Shown piece by piece: positions 62,801-64,000 of a DNA stretch of 64,000 bases. The DNA comes from Saturnia japonica (Eukaryota; Arthropoda; Insecta; Lepidoptera; Saturniidae): positions 6,780,501-6,844,500 of the forward strand of contig CM065321.1 in assembly GCA_033032175.1 (NCBI GenBank), written 5' to 3'. A program made the translations under genes and the position numbers. The notes under the pieces were generated by a model. The model was given only the letters and a program-made list of their open reading frames with translations. It searched no databases and was not told the origin of the DNA. The first letter of the stretch is position 1, and every line of letters starts with the position of its first letter.

Positions 62801-63133
62801 TTGCTATACCTATGTACGTAAAAAACATTAGGTATTTATGTGTCGTCATCTCCTATTGTTTTGTTGTAGGCAATGAAAGAATCAATAAACAACAACCGTC
62901 CAATCCTACGTAAAGCCTCTTCACTAGCTGCACCGTTGTTTGTGGAGGAAATTCGATGGATGCAACTTAGAAGGATAGAGTTAAAGACGGCTGATGGCTT
63001 ACCACCGCTGCCAATGCAGATATCTTGGGTTCGAGATGGTATACTCGTAGTGGGGATGGATTCAGAGATGCATGTGTATTCACAGTGGAAACCTGAAAAT
63101 CCGCAAACTACATCAGGACAAATCAATGGACAG
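20812..63133 (+). CDS. Rbcn-3A: Rabconnectin-3A / DmX (DMXL family), 5' part, 26 exons
   Basis: Spliced gene, exons at 20812-20898, 21911-22111, 26837-26990, 32111-32184, 34442-34571, 35469-35595, 36876-37064, 38060-38187, 38959-39119, 43624-43702, 43889-43960, 44822-45008, 45997-46181, 46637-46750, 47113-47294, 47504-47618, 48233-48425, 49761-49908, 50760-50958, 56770-56985, 57638-57789, 58626-58771, 59351-59457, 59796-60100, 61451-61735 and 62870-63133. They total 4200 nt, 1400 codons, with no stop and matching phases at every junction; all introns are GT-AG. The family is recognised from conserved blocks: the N-terminal HQVLSGA and VQIIPGA, FSPDG...VKIWY, VAHPRAV, LFSIHPVDGSFL, SAFSNVAWLPTL, SACFVASDG, VSQQSTARPG and SWVRDGILVVGMD. 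Known for the family: a cytoplasmic WD40 scaffold that works with Rbcn-3B/WDR7 (the metazoan counterpart of yeast RAVE) to assemble V-ATPase, needed for endosome and synaptic-vesicle acidification and Notch signalling. Vertebrate members are about 3000 residues, so the C-terminal half lies beyond the window. Confidence 0.95.
20899..21910 (+). other. Rbcn-3A intron 1
   Basis: GTAAGT to TTACAG, 1012 bp, AT-rich. No repeat recognised. Confidence 0.85.
21911..22111 (+). CDS. Rbcn-3A: Rbcn-3A exon 2
   Basis: Residues 30-96. Contains AAGCNIVILASNFERVQIIP, the best-conserved block of the DMXL N-terminus, then the first WD-like blade (KIAAAYGAEVCIFEP). Acceptor TTACAG, donor GTAAGT; phase 0 to phase 0. 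Confidence 0.95.
22540..22737 (+). repeat. Dispersed repeat family C, copy 1
   Basis: GCATCTTAGCATTCCATGGA, GGCAGACAGAGAG, GGGCCCCCTTATGATGCACA and GCGATACCCACCCTGCC match the reverse of 33757-33943 in order. About 190 bp, GC-richer than surroundings. Origin unknown, SINE-like. Confidence 0.65.
23641..23660 (+). repeat. G-rich tract
   Basis: Nineteen G in twenty bases, interrupted by one T at 23648. Could form a G-quadruplex in single-stranded DNA or in the intron RNA. Confidence 0.8.
24343..24540 (-). mobile_element. Short Helitron-like repeat, copy 2
   Basis: Reverse orientation copy of 1978-2224: AATCTATATAAATAAAAAG end, TGCATCACGCAAAAGGTAC, TTTTACTCCTTAGATAC and a GGAGCCGCAGACACAGTTAC end. 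Confidence 0.6.
25578..26196 (+). mobile_element. Non-autonomous Helitron, 619 bp
   Basis: Begins TCTATACTAATATAATAAAA after A (25577) and ends CACAGCTAG before T (26197). The 3' region GTGAAACCGTGGGGCACAGC carries the GC-rich tail. Internally it has GATAGCCAGATTCACGAGG and GCGTTGGCGGCGCGGTG. Related copies: about 28605-29242 (+) and 53285-54450 (-). No replicase ORF. Confidence 0.85.
26837..26990 (+). CDS. Rbcn-3A: Rbcn-3A exon 3
   Basis: Residues 97-147 plus one base. Encodes YRWVQTGKL...ITALSWNLEGTRLLTGG and LQLWH, a WD40 blade matching the QWLKTG...LAWDP...LLTAT...IQLW pattern of vertebrate DMXL. Acceptor TGACAG, donor GTAAGA. The acceptor tract is not very pyrimidine-rich, but phase and homology fix it. 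Confidence 0.88.
27880..28110 (+). repeat. Repeat family S1, copy 3
   Basis: GTATGGCTCGCCTGATGGTA, AAGCGGCTACCGTAGC-like wording, TAGCGCGTTGC and TTGAACCCTCCTACC; very close to 4598-4862. Confidence 0.65.
28283..28583 (+). mobile_element. Short Helitron, 301 bp
   Basis: Starts TCTATACTAGTTAGTAATAT after A (28282) and ends GCGCTAG before T (28584). Internal TGACTGGTTGATTGACTGGC is typical. A second Helitron begins within about 25 bp of its 3' end. Confidence 0.7.
28605..29242 (+). mobile_element. Non-autonomous Helitron, same family as 25578-26196
   Basis: The 5' end is degenerate (TAATATAATAAAGTGG near 28612), so the start is approximate. The 3' end GTGAAACCGTGGGGTACAGC followed by TAG is clear. 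The CTCTGGAACTACC, CACAATAAGGTATTTTG and TTGGCGGCGCGAC words match the other two copies. Confidence 0.8.
29905..31855 (+). mobile_element. Non-LTR retrotransposon (LINE), 5'-truncated
   Basis: Only the second half of ORF2 (reverse transcriptase and C-terminus) remains, then a 3' UTR of about 210 bp and an AAATAAAA-type tail at 31829-31853. 5' truncation is normal for target-primed reverse transcription. Protein wording is of the jockey/CR1 group; the exact clade is not fixed. Same orientation as the host gene, within intron 3. Confidence 0.88.
29908..31641 (+). pseudogene. LINE ORF2 reverse transcriptase, broken
   Basis: Frame opens ADLVSNIKAFWRYTKS, then a stop near 30074. Fingers SADPDGIPPFF near 30195, a frameshift near 30358 (before YRPISILSCFAKIFE), then 30409-31164 open with GFVSGRSTSSNL, motif A TDFSKAFDRVNH, motif B SGVPQCSNLGPLL and the catalytic LVYADDIKNF (YADD at 30826-30837). 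Motif B has Cys-Ser where Gly-Ser is usual. A second shift near 31160 leads to ILEYCSSVWSPIYK, and a third near 31428 gives the C-terminus ending at TAA 31639-31641. At least four lesions, so inactive. Confidence 0.88.
32111..32184 (+). CDS. Rbcn-3A: Rbcn-3A exon 4
   Basis: Residues 148-172 (codon 148 is split with exon 3). A short charged linker, SSGVTFQIGGDRDEKQ followed by an acidic tail. Little conserved, so it is supported mainly by TTTTCAG acceptor, GTAAGT donor and exact phase fit on both sides. Confidence 0.8.
33304..34195 (+). mobile_element. Helitron of the Lep1-like type, 892 bp, with nested insertion
   Basis: Starts TCTATACTAATATTATAAAG after A (33303), the classic lepidopteran Helitron 5' end. 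Ends GCGCGGGTCAGCTAG before T (34196). GATAGCCCATTTATCGAGGA and TATCATCACGC-like words are typical of the family. Family C repeat 33757-33943 is inserted in reverse. No protein-coding capacity. Confidence 0.88.
33757..33943 (-). repeat. Dispersed repeat family C, copy 2 (nested in Helitron)
   Basis: Reverse of 22540-22737: TAGCTTGGCAGGGAGGGTAT, GTGTGCATCATAAGGGGGC, CTCTGTCTGCCACA and ATCCATGGAATGCTAAGATG. Either it hopped into the Helitron or the Helitron captured it. Confidence 0.65.
34442..34571 (+). CDS. Rbcn-3A: Rbcn-3A exon 5
   Basis: Residues 173-215 plus one base. Classic WD40 blade: CVWQCHTATPAHHLAFSPDG then FATSGINDRLVKIWY. Acceptor TTTTAG, donor GTGCGT. Strong family match. Confidence 0.94.
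34572..35468 (+). other. Rbcn-3A intron 5
   Basis: 897 bp, AT-rich, nothing recognised. Confidence 0.85.
35469..35595 (+). CDS. Rbcn-3A: Rbcn-3A exon 6
   Basis: Residues 216-257 plus two bases. Ends with FIYVAHPRAVTHLSWRKTSK and YMP, nearly invariant in DMXL proteins. Acceptor TTTCAG, donor GTAAG. The final AA of the exon joins A of exon 7 to make lysine. Confidence 0.94.
36047..36470 (-). mobile_element. LINE 3' end with ORF2 C-terminus (left arm of inverted pair)
   Basis: On the minus strand 36459 to about 36120 reads FGLIPAIELHHRTTRQNRK, FHPHHLGCPTFRNCAFLKAF, LPHTTTLWN, then PEIFPCRYDLVTFKKRAY and a stop after VCGRR, then a 3' UTR and T-rich (A-tail) end at 36047. This is the C-terminal tail and 3' UTR of a CR1-like lepidopteran LINE. 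Confidence 0.8.
36435..36680 (+). mobile_element. LINE 3' end (right arm of inverted pair)
   Basis: Plus-strand copy of the same region: LSPEFFPSRYDLVTFKKRTY, SSLKGRRRICEPSDVTDV, CGRR and stop, then the 3' UTR ending in an A-run at 36670-36680. Aligns with the reverse complement of 36047-36262 with few mismatches. Confidence 0.8.
36685..36818 (+). mobile_element. Another LINE 3' end
   Basis: GAGTTTCTTGCCGGCTTTTC, GCTTTCCGAACCGGTAGTAG and an ATTGAATAAACTATTTTTGA end followed by a TTTTGAT repeat. This wording is common at 3' ends of lepidopteran retroelements. Confidence 0.6.
36876..37064 (+). CDS. Rbcn-3A: Rbcn-3A exon 7
   Basis: Residues 258-320 plus two bases. GSVGNVLVTSCVDNICRVWA then ETLLPED, a WD blade, followed by a basic Arg/His-rich linker (RHKHRFMQRLKHMK). 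Frame continuity with exon 6 fixes the acceptor at 36874-36875. The donor GTTAGT is non-optimal but gives the only open join to exon 8. Confidence 0.9.
37136..37345 (+). repeat. tRNA-related SINE family S2, copy 3
   Basis: TGGCCAGTGATAGCGTGC (A-box region), TTAATTCGAATCCCTCC (B box), then the tRNA-unrelated body with CCATGGTGGCCCGCC and TGTTGAAAATCAGTCGCCA. Fullest copy of the family in this window. Confidence 0.72.
37440..37675 (-). repeat. tRNA-related SINE family S2, copy 4
   Basis: In reverse: a TAGCTTAGTGCTACCTTGTT A-box region, GTGGGTTCGAATCCTAC B box near 37590, and a body with GGCGACAGACTTTCAAACTG. Together with 37136-37345 it forms an inverted SINE pair. Confidence 0.72.
38060..38187 (+). 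CDS. Rbcn-3A: Rbcn-3A exon 8
   Basis: Residues 321-363 plus one base. Encodes CFHIRR, then a Ser/Pro/Thr-rich stretch with STYSAHDFHNS. Less conserved than neighbours; acceptor TTGTCAG, donor GTGAGT, phases agree. Confidence 0.85.
38188..38958 (+). other. Rbcn-3A intron 8
   Basis: 771 bp, with a hairpin MITE at 38282-38451 and otherwise nothing recognised. Confidence 0.85.
38282..38451 (+). mobile_element. Hairpin MITE, 170 bp
   Basis: The left arm GGCTGCCTGTTCACTGAAGC pairs with the right arm GCTTCAGTTGACAGGCAGCC. Pairing continues inward (AACTTCGAACAATAGAATTC against GAATT-TATTGGTCGAAATT) for about 65-70 bp per arm, leaving a loop of about 35 bp. CTA flanks both sides loosely (38277-38280 and 38458-38461). 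Confidence 0.8.
38959..39119 (+). CDS. Rbcn-3A: Rbcn-3A exon 9
   Basis: Residues 364-417. FHLAASINAETDIPLVPSL and FILHWLHNKEMHFT match the HFHIAASINPATDIP...HWLNNKE-HFT block of DMXL1/2. Acceptor TTCCACAG, donor GTATGT; leaves phase 0. Confidence 0.95.
39228..39430 (+). repeat. SINE-like repeat family S3, copy 4
   Basis: GGTGGTAGG start, ACTGGGTCGCGATCACC, TTGCATGTCGCGTTTCGGGA, GTGCACATCCAGTTAAATTA, a CAGGCGGGTATGACAGCG block and CATCGCCGTTGTGTTAGG. Confidence 0.68.
40064..40476 (+). mobile_element. pogo/Tigger-like MITE, 413 bp
   Basis: Perfect 20 bp inverted ends CAGTGTAAACTCTTTATAAC with TA duplications at 40062-40063 and 40477-40478. Sub-terminal copies of CTTTATAACGATAA and CTATAACG repeat inward from both ends, as in pogo-type elements of the Tc1/mariner superfamily. 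No transposase ORF, so it is non-autonomous. Confidence 0.9.
40936..41869 (-). pseudogene. jockey-like reverse transcriptase, broken
   Basis: Minus-strand pieces: KEVQREINNLKVGKSPGYDR (about 41855), then a gap, KLLEKILLNRIHSYLPDILP with HQFGFSERQGTTEQ, and motif A FLDIGQAFDKVWHE near 41420. Motif B is out of frame and holds a stop (SGVPQGSI-stop-GPVL near 41235). The catalytic YADD has become YAYD at 41161-41172. The C-terminal part reads NLQRHLAVVEDWLNKWRIKV. Dead copy. Confidence 0.85.
41896..42111. mobile_element. GC-rich insertion inside the LINE
   Basis: About 209 bp, markedly GC-rich between 41905 and 42085, splits the LINE ORF between INSP and HSPLQIQLPLKS-type wording. GGGCTAT occurs at both borders (41889-41895 and 42105-42111) and may be a 7 bp target duplication. 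Open reading exists on both strands across it, but none matches a protein I recognise. Confidence 0.55.
42866..42985 (+). repeat. Short repeat family S4, copy 2
   Basis: T-run, CGAACTGACTGTACTCTTAG, GAGCCATTAGAGGCTT and CTTCAACGGGCTTGACG. Lies at the 5' border of the jockey-like LINE. Confidence 0.55.
43322..43575 (+). mobile_element. tRNA-derived SINE
   Basis: The head is tRNA-like: A box TTAGCCTAGTGGTCG near 43331 and B box GGTTCGATTCC at 43374-43384, spaced about as in a tRNA gene. A body of about 170 bp follows (GGCAGTAGGCTCGCCCC, TACATTAGTACACCTCTGCC) and then a TATGT repeat tail at 43555-43570. A real tRNA gene was rejected because the 3' acceptor half does not pair with the 5' half. 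Transcribable by RNA polymerase III in principle. Confidence 0.8.
43624..43702 (+). CDS. Rbcn-3A: Rbcn-3A exon 10
   Basis: Residues 418-443 plus one base. Acidic Glu/Gly/Ser linker (LDKEETEEGGSGSD). Low complexity; supported by splice signals (TTATAG / GTACGT) and phase. Equivalent acidic linkers exist at this point in vertebrate DMXL. Confidence 0.75.
43703..43888 (+). other. Rbcn-3A intron 10
   Basis: 186 bp, shortest intron seen; GTACGT to AATAG. Nothing inside. Confidence 0.75.
43889..43960 (+). CDS. Rbcn-3A: Rbcn-3A exon 11
   Basis: Residues 444-467 plus one base. Polar linker (HRRPSHHLTKIQSEDNSNSD). The preceding intron is only 186 bp. Supported by splice signals and phase rather than conservation. 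Exons 10 and 11 could be alternatively used. Confidence 0.7.
43961..44821 (+). other. Rbcn-3A intron 11
   Basis: 861 bp with a hairpin element at 44463-44643; otherwise AT-rich and featureless. Confidence 0.8.
44463..44643 (+). mobile_element. Hairpin MITE, about 180 bp
   Basis: The left arm GTACAGACAGGGCAAACGAA pairs with the right arm TTTGTTCGCTCTGTCTGTAC; ACGCGAA continues the stem. A partial relative lies at 49100-49188 and a half at 19697-19765. No ORF, no clear target duplication. Confidence 0.7.
44822..45008 (+). CDS. Rbcn-3A: Rbcn-3A exon 12
   Basis: Residues 468-529 plus two bases. Ends in LDAKIEALLRDWHQSPDLLF and SIHPVDGSFLIW, a hallmark DMXL block (KIE-LL-EW...HPVDG-FLVW). Acceptor TGTGTAG, donor GTGAGT inside the final tryptophan codon. 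Confidence 0.95.
45009..45996 (+). other. Rbcn-3A intron 12
   Basis: 988 bp with S4 copy 3 (45215-45320). A GC-richer patch near 45595-45715 is unassigned. Confidence 0.85.
45215..45320 (+). repeat. Short repeat family S4, copy 3
   Basis: T-run, CAAACTGACTATACTATAGC, AGGGCCCTGGGGCATTAGA and TCACTGGACTTGGAGCCC. Confidence 0.6.
45997..46181 (+). CDS. Rbcn-3A: Rbcn-3A exon 13
   Basis: Residues 530-591 plus one base. WLDELQAGAIRQAQVSFSAR then IPCAFPLGDA, matching YLDEY-PG-FRQVQVSF-SRIPVAFP-GDA of vertebrate DMXL. Noticeably GC-rich against the introns. Confidence 0.95.
46182..46636 (+). other. Rbcn-3A intron 13
   Basis: 455 bp, AT-rich, nothing recognised. Confidence 0.85.
46637..46750 (+). 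CDS. Rbcn-3A: Rbcn-3A exon 14
   Basis: Residues 592-629 plus one base. Gln/Glu/Pro-rich linker (QQQPQPENV, QEEKEEHEWPQNEE). Family linkers here vary in length. Acceptor TTTAAG and donor GTATGG are acceptable, and phase fits. Confidence 0.75.
46751..47112 (+). other. Rbcn-3A intron 14
   Basis: 362 bp, AT-rich, nothing recognised. Confidence 0.8.
47113..47294 (+). CDS. Rbcn-3A: Rbcn-3A exon 15
   Basis: Residues 630-690. Acidic first half, then SAPVISMVTNHTNGTLNLWQ and LTFDDKSKF, matching the ISKH-DGSLNQWAVTFADKS blade of DMXL. Acceptor TTCCCAG, donor GTATGA. Confidence 0.93.
47504..47618 (+). CDS. Rbcn-3A: Rbcn-3A exon 16
   Basis: Residues 691-728 plus one base. SGHRFRVNDITCHPVLPLLL then TTSHHN, matching CGHRFHLNDLACHSVLPLLLTSSHHN. 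Intron 15 before it is 209 bp, one of the shortest in the gene. Confidence 0.95.
47726..47751. repeat. Perfect 26 bp palindrome
   Basis: TAGAAGATCTAGA followed directly by its reverse complement, with no spacer; GATCTAGATC is iterated. No known regulatory site is implied. Confidence 0.85.
47995..48165 (-). repeat. tRNA-related SINE family S2, copy 5
   Basis: GGCGACAGATTTTCGACTTG, GGTGGCTAGCC, CACCATGCCATGGTTTC and a reversed B box CAGGGATTCGAACAAATG near 48103. Confidence 0.65.
48233..48425 (+). CDS. Rbcn-3A: Rbcn-3A exon 17
   Basis: Residues 729-792 plus two bases. SELIMWRVECVGPL, GGVAELARVNSPHLSAFSNV and AWLPTLLP, all diagnostic. The donor GTTTAT is weak, but the AG carried over joins T of exon 18 to give serine in frame. 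Confidence 0.93.
48560..48962 (-). mobile_element. LINE ORF C-terminal fragment
   Basis: Minus strand from 48960 reads MRVLRDMLGVKLSDRIINSV, then WIEKGMLRWFEHIERMNVRM and TKQF. Further on come KARKMYA-like and GRTWSTPLGN wording, interrupted by stops. The ML-WF-H-ERM word is typical of the C-terminal end of widespread insect endonuclease-reverse transcriptase ORFs. Confidence 0.75.
49100..49188 (+). repeat. Partial relative of hairpin 44463-44643
   Basis: GAGCGAGCTAGCGAGTGCAA, TGTCGATCGGACACATCCAC, then CCTTCGTTTTCGCCCTGTCA. Corresponds to the right part of the 44463 element. Confidence 0.5.
49478..49690 (-). mobile_element. Second LINE ORF C-terminal fragment
   Basis: Minus strand reads YRHVMKRDESPTSKRILSMK, then YGYRNRRKPKYVWMDCV and a stop, then a TGTACTGACCCTAC (DPT) end. 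The HVM-RDE...KRVLSM...GRPK-RW-D word is typical of RTE-like ORF C-termini in insects. Confidence 0.7.
49761..49908 (+). CDS. Rbcn-3A: Rbcn-3A exon 18
   Basis: Residues 793-842. LGNLSNSPSACFVASDGESL then RVFQAVIDARTLLAE, matching NSASACFVASDGKNLRLYQAVVDARKLLDE. Acceptor TTTTCAG, donor GTAAGC. Confidence 0.95.
50230..50410 (-). repeat. Repeat family S1, copy 4
   Basis: Reverse: AGGGTTTCTAGAGCTCTTTG, CCAGGTCGTCAACGCGCTAG, TAATCGCTTACCATCAGGCC and a TAGTTGTAAAAAAAAG end. Confidence 0.6.
50485..50690 (+). repeat. tRNA-related SINE family S2, copy 6
   Basis: GGCTCAGTCTTAATGTGTAT (A-box region), GTGGGGTCGAATTCCTG (B box), CATAGCATTGTGGTAGGGC, TGGCTAGCTACCACC and GTTGAAAATCTGTC. Confidence 0.65.
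50760..50958 (+). CDS. Rbcn-3A: Rbcn-3A exon 19
   Basis: Residues 843-908 plus one base. IKIVSQQSTARPGAIIQLHA then NTQLLHVFQEQLI, matching NIVSQQSTARPGCII...NTQLLHVFQE. The acceptor (ATAG at 50756-50759) has a poor pyrimidine tract. The donor (G|GTCACT) is also weak, yet it is the one that joins the next exon in phase. A 5.8 kb transposon-filled intron follows. Confidence 0.87.
51030..51205 (+). repeat. Dispersed repeat family F, copy 3
   Basis: TTTTTAGCATATGAGGTGTC, CTTAATTGTGGAAGTGGCA and TATGACGTCTGGTAATCAAG match 14335-14475. Confidence 0.6.
51722..51943 (-). pseudogene. Possible BED zinc-finger / hAT-type fragment
   Basis: Minus-strand frame with KNNTKNLQTHLKKHHQVHS, resembling the second half of a BED finger (T-NL--HL--HH). 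The first Cys pair is absent (FVKTK where C--C would be). Could be the relic of a hAT transposase; a chance match is possible. Confidence 0.35.
52380..53008 (-). mobile_element. Helitron-like or retroelement remnant
   Basis: The right end GGAGCCGCGGGTACACCGCT followed by AG mirrors the end at 9615, and 52840-53008 repeats there inverted. AAACGGCTTGACCGATTCCT near 52498 is a common internal word. Left limit uncertain. Confidence 0.5.
53285..54450 (-). mobile_element. Rearranged Helitron, 1166 bp
   Basis: On the minus strand it starts TCTATTCTATTAATAATTTA at 54450 (T on the plus strand at 54451, i.e. A before the element) and ends GTGGGGCACAGCTAG at 53285 (A on plus at 53284). Same family as 25578-26196. 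A segment of about 245 bp is present twice (53381-53630 and 53901-54147) with 270 bp of foreign sequence between. Confidence 0.8.
53763..53793 (-). mobile_element. Solitary mariner terminus
   Basis: Minus strand TTAGGTCCTTACATATGAAA then TTAGCGTTTTG, a textbook cecropia-type mariner end, followed by TA at 53794-53795. The other end and a transposase are not seen within the surrounding Helitron insert. Confidence 0.7.
54452..54616 (+). repeat. Tandem duplication, period about 108 bp
   Basis: ATACGCGGACTGATCTCGGA...CCAAAAGAAAATCATACAT at 54452-54505 recurs as ATACGCCGACTAATCTCTGA...CCAAAAGAAAATCATAGAT at 54560-54613. Confidence 0.7.
54600..54954 (-). mobile_element. Helitron-like element, 5' end clear
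   Basis: Minus strand begins TCCATACTAATATTATAAAT at 54954, preceded by A, then GAAAGTAACTGTCTGTCCTG, the standard lepidopteran Helitron 5' end. 3' limit not found. Confidence 0.6.
55600..55850 (-). mobile_element. Helitron-like or retroelement remnant
   Basis: Minus strand: ATCTATAAATATAATAAAAA start, a TTTTTGTCTGTTTATCTG tract and GAAACGGCTCAACCGATTTG. Diverged, limits approximate. Confidence 0.4.
56770..56985 (+). CDS. Rbcn-3A: Rbcn-3A exon 20
   Basis: Residues 909-980 plus one base. Acidic start, then FNEPFYIVVLERTDGGSTVH and MWRLTV, matching FSEKFFLVVIEK...SILHMWHLHL. Acceptor TTACCAG, donor GTAAGT. Confidence 0.93.
56986..57637 (+). other. Rbcn-3A intron 20
   Basis: 652 bp, AT-rich, nothing recognised. 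Confidence 0.85.
57638..57789 (+). CDS. Rbcn-3A: Rbcn-3A exon 21
   Basis: Residues 981-1031. Ser/Glu/Pro-rich linker (MMYVPDSALVQEEEGESRK, PPSPPNSHLSIS). Vertebrate DMXL also has a Ser/Pro-rich linker here. Acceptor TTACAG; donor GTGTTG is weak. Phase 2 nt in, phase 0 out. Confidence 0.85.
57790..58625 (+). other. Rbcn-3A intron 21
   Basis: 836 bp; left half holds the repeat shared with 9020-9260, remainder unassigned. Confidence 0.85.
57940..58200 (+). repeat. Dispersed repeat, pair with 9020-9260
   Basis: ATGTTCAGCCATAACTTCC, TTTAGATGATTCTTTTT, AAGATACACCATGGAATTAT and ATTTGTCTTGTCATGG-type wording in the same order as at 9020. Confidence 0.6.
58626..58771 (+). CDS. Rbcn-3A: Rbcn-3A exon 22
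   Basis: Residues 1032-1079 plus two bases. VIHATPAAGHLSSASIYPAC then LAPYILATACSDSTLR, matching VIRATPSAGHLSSSSIYPVCLAPYL...CSDNKVR. Acceptor TGGCAG, donor GTGAGG. Confidence 0.95.
58772..59350 (+). other. Rbcn-3A intron 22
   Basis: 579 bp containing an S2 fragment (58985-59130) and a T-rich tract near 59236-59270. Confidence 0.85.
58985..59130 (-). repeat. tRNA-related SINE family S2, copy 7
   Basis: CCATTATGGTTCACCGAAAC, AGGATTCAAACCTAAGTCGA (reversed B box) and a TAGCTATGATCG end. Confidence 0.55.
59351..59457 (+). CDS. Rbcn-3A: Rbcn-3A exon 23
   Basis: Residues 1080-1115 plus one base. FWKCNVIKKDDGEFEYTWNE then WEMMN, matching RFWKC...Y-WK-W-LMN. Acceptor TTTTTAG, donor GTTACT (weak), phases agree. 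Confidence 0.92.
59458..59795 (+). other. Rbcn-3A intron 23
   Basis: 338 bp with a CACT/CA microsatellite at about 59487-59522. Otherwise T-rich. Confidence 0.85.
59487..59522 (+). repeat. CA-type microsatellite
   Basis: CTCACACTCACTCACACACA then CACGCACTTACTCAC; imperfect. Confidence 0.75.
59796..60100 (+). CDS. Rbcn-3A: Rbcn-3A exon 24
   Basis: Residues 1116-1217. PLHISAAYSGRIACAYK, VCVYECESSGGAEWLLEDTI, matching PVAVSCSYTGRLAVAYK...VCIFECESTGGSEWVLEQTI. The most GC-rich exon of the window. This is about where the Rav1p_C-type region of the family begins. Confidence 0.95.
60140..60240 (+). repeat. tRNA-related SINE family S2, copy 8 (truncated)
   Basis: TATGATGGCTTGAAGCAGTG A-box region, TGAGTTCGAATCCCTGC B box at about 60193, then only the first part of the body before S1 begins. 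Confidence 0.65.
60243..60468 (+). repeat. Repeat family S1, copy 5
   Basis: AAGAGCGTATGGCTTACAAT, ATCACTAGCGCGTTGCC, GTAGGGTGGAGATATTTCAC and CAGTCGGACTGACAC. Missing the middle CACCTGATGG word (deletion). Confidence 0.62.
61255..61405 (+). repeat. Repeat family S1, copy 6
   Basis: AACAGGCAGACGGCTCACCT, AATGGTAAATGGATACCGTC and GTTGCCTATCTTGAC. Lies 46 bp before exon 25. Confidence 0.55.
61451..61735 (+). CDS. Rbcn-3A: Rbcn-3A exon 25
   Basis: Residues 1218-1312, exactly 95 codons with phase 0 at both ends, so skipping it would keep the frame. KHLVQLDWVSKEDGSHILTV matches the family almost residue for residue. Acceptor TTTTAG, donor GTAAGT. Confidence 0.95.
61736..62869 (+). other. Rbcn-3A intron 25
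   Basis: 1134 bp; S1 at 61995-62212, the rest AT-rich and unassigned. Confidence 0.85.
61995..62212 (+). repeat. Repeat family S1, copy 7
   Basis: AACTAAGGTGCCAAACAAGC, GCGGCCCGCTTGACGGTAAA, ACTAGCGCGTGGCCGACC and TGTAGGGTGGAGGTATTTCC. Confidence 0.65.
62870..63133 (+). CDS. Rbcn-3A: Rbcn-3A exon 26 (last exon in window)
   Basis: Residues 1313-1400, 88 codons, phase 0 at both ends. PLPMQISWVRDGILVVGMDS and EMHVYSQWK match LPVSLSWVRDGILVVGMDCEMHVYAQWK. Donor GTATGT at 63134; no further exon is visible in the last 867 bp, so the gene continues to the right. Confidence 0.95.
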
Positions 63134-64000
63134 GTATGTTAAAAATTGTAAATATTTTATTTATTTAAATTAAATGATATGACATTATAAGATATTATTA
63201 GTAAAATGCACCATGCGTATCACTTACAAACAATATAAATATGATATTAGGAATATATTCATTATATATTATCAACAAAAGAATTGAAATTTTGGGCACA
63301 GGAAATAATTAACAAATATTAAAGTACCTAAGAAAAAAGTGTGTGCAACTCAGTATATGTAACAGAGTTAAAATTCCTTTACTTTAATAAACTTCTTTGA
63401 AATACTAGTATATAAAAAATTAAATGACACACACACACCTTGTCTTTTTTTCTAATACTTTATTTGTCTATGTCAATTGATTTAGCATGTCTGTATACTT
63501 TCATCTCATTCTATGGTGCTCGTGTATCTCACTAGGTTTATAGCACAGTGCTTTCTTTTCTCTTACTGGCACTGTTTGCGCGATAATGAGTGGACTGTAT
63601 GGATTTATTAAAATTACAGATTAAAGATTTTAATGTACCTACGAATGCTAAGTGAAACTCATATGTGAACCGATGCGATAATGGGGAACAAATATAGGTA
63701 GGATAGGAAAAAAGGTACTCACGATTTTGAGTCACAAACTGCCCGAAGATGGATCCTTTCTTCCAAATTACAAGAGTTTTGATATGTGCTCGTGGTCAGG
63801 CTCAACGGTACGATTTTGTCGGTTCGATACGATTCATTTTATGCTAAATCAACGAAGACACTGGCGCGTACGACGACAGGTACAAGCCAACGGTAGGAAA
63901 ATAGACGGAGCGGGGGGGGATTTAAGGGATGAGACAACATCGATTCACAATACGATAAAGAGGCGCAAACAGGCACAGTACCTTTTTTCCGTCCTTTTTG
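63134..64000 (+). other. Rbcn-3A intron 26 (runs off window)
   Basis: GTATGT donor, then AT-rich DNA with a short CA tract at 63426-63438 and a G-run at 63913-63920. No exon or repeat recognised. Confidence 0.7.

Overview
The window is nuclear DNA from an insect, almost certainly a moth or butterfly. It is AT-rich, its genes are split by GT-AG introns, and about half of the recognisable sequence is transposon debris of lepidopteran character: short Helitrons that run from TC to CTAG inside an A^T site, mariner ends of the cecropia type, tRNA-derived SINEs, and jockey/CR1-like LINE fragments. No bacterial, organellar or viral genome is present.

Only one host gene can be supported. From 20812 to the right edge the plus strand carries the 5' part of the insect DmX / Rabconnectin-3A gene (Rbcn-3A; vertebrate DMXL1/DMXL2). 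I resolved 26 consecutive coding exons, 20812 to 63133. They join in one open frame of 4200 nt (1400 codons) with consistent splice phases and no internal stop. This is a bit under half of a roughly 3000-residue protein, and the gene runs off the window. The product is a giant WD40 protein that, with Rbcn-3B (WDR7), promotes V-ATPase assembly and so acidification of endosomes and synaptic vesicles.

Region by region: 1-20.8 kb is gene-poor flanking DNA with repeats, one mariner copy (14832-16070, TA duplication intact, transposase broken) and a deleted copy of a DNA transposon whose protein family I recognise but cannot name (about 16343-17553). The gene's introns take up 20.9-64 kb. The large ones are swollen by insertions: intron 2 (a Helitron), intron 3 (two Helitrons and a 5'-truncated LINE), intron 4 (a Helitron with another repeat nested in it), intron 6 (an inverted pair of LINE 3' ends), intron 8 (a hairpin MITE), intron 9 (a pogo-like MITE, a jockey-like LINE and a tRNA SINE) and intron 19 (5.8 kb, a rearranged Helitron and other debris). 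Exons are clearly more GC-rich than the introns.

I found no CRISPR array, operon, toxin system or other obviously new cassette. The items most worth a second look are the unnamed DNA transposon with its diverged inverted ends, the intronic inverted LINE repeat that could fold into long dsRNA, the rearranged Helitron containing a lone mariner terminus, the GC-rich insertion in the jockey-like LINE, and the direct repeats that bracket exons 3 and 25. All calls rest on reading the sequence and on remembered family features. No database search was run.
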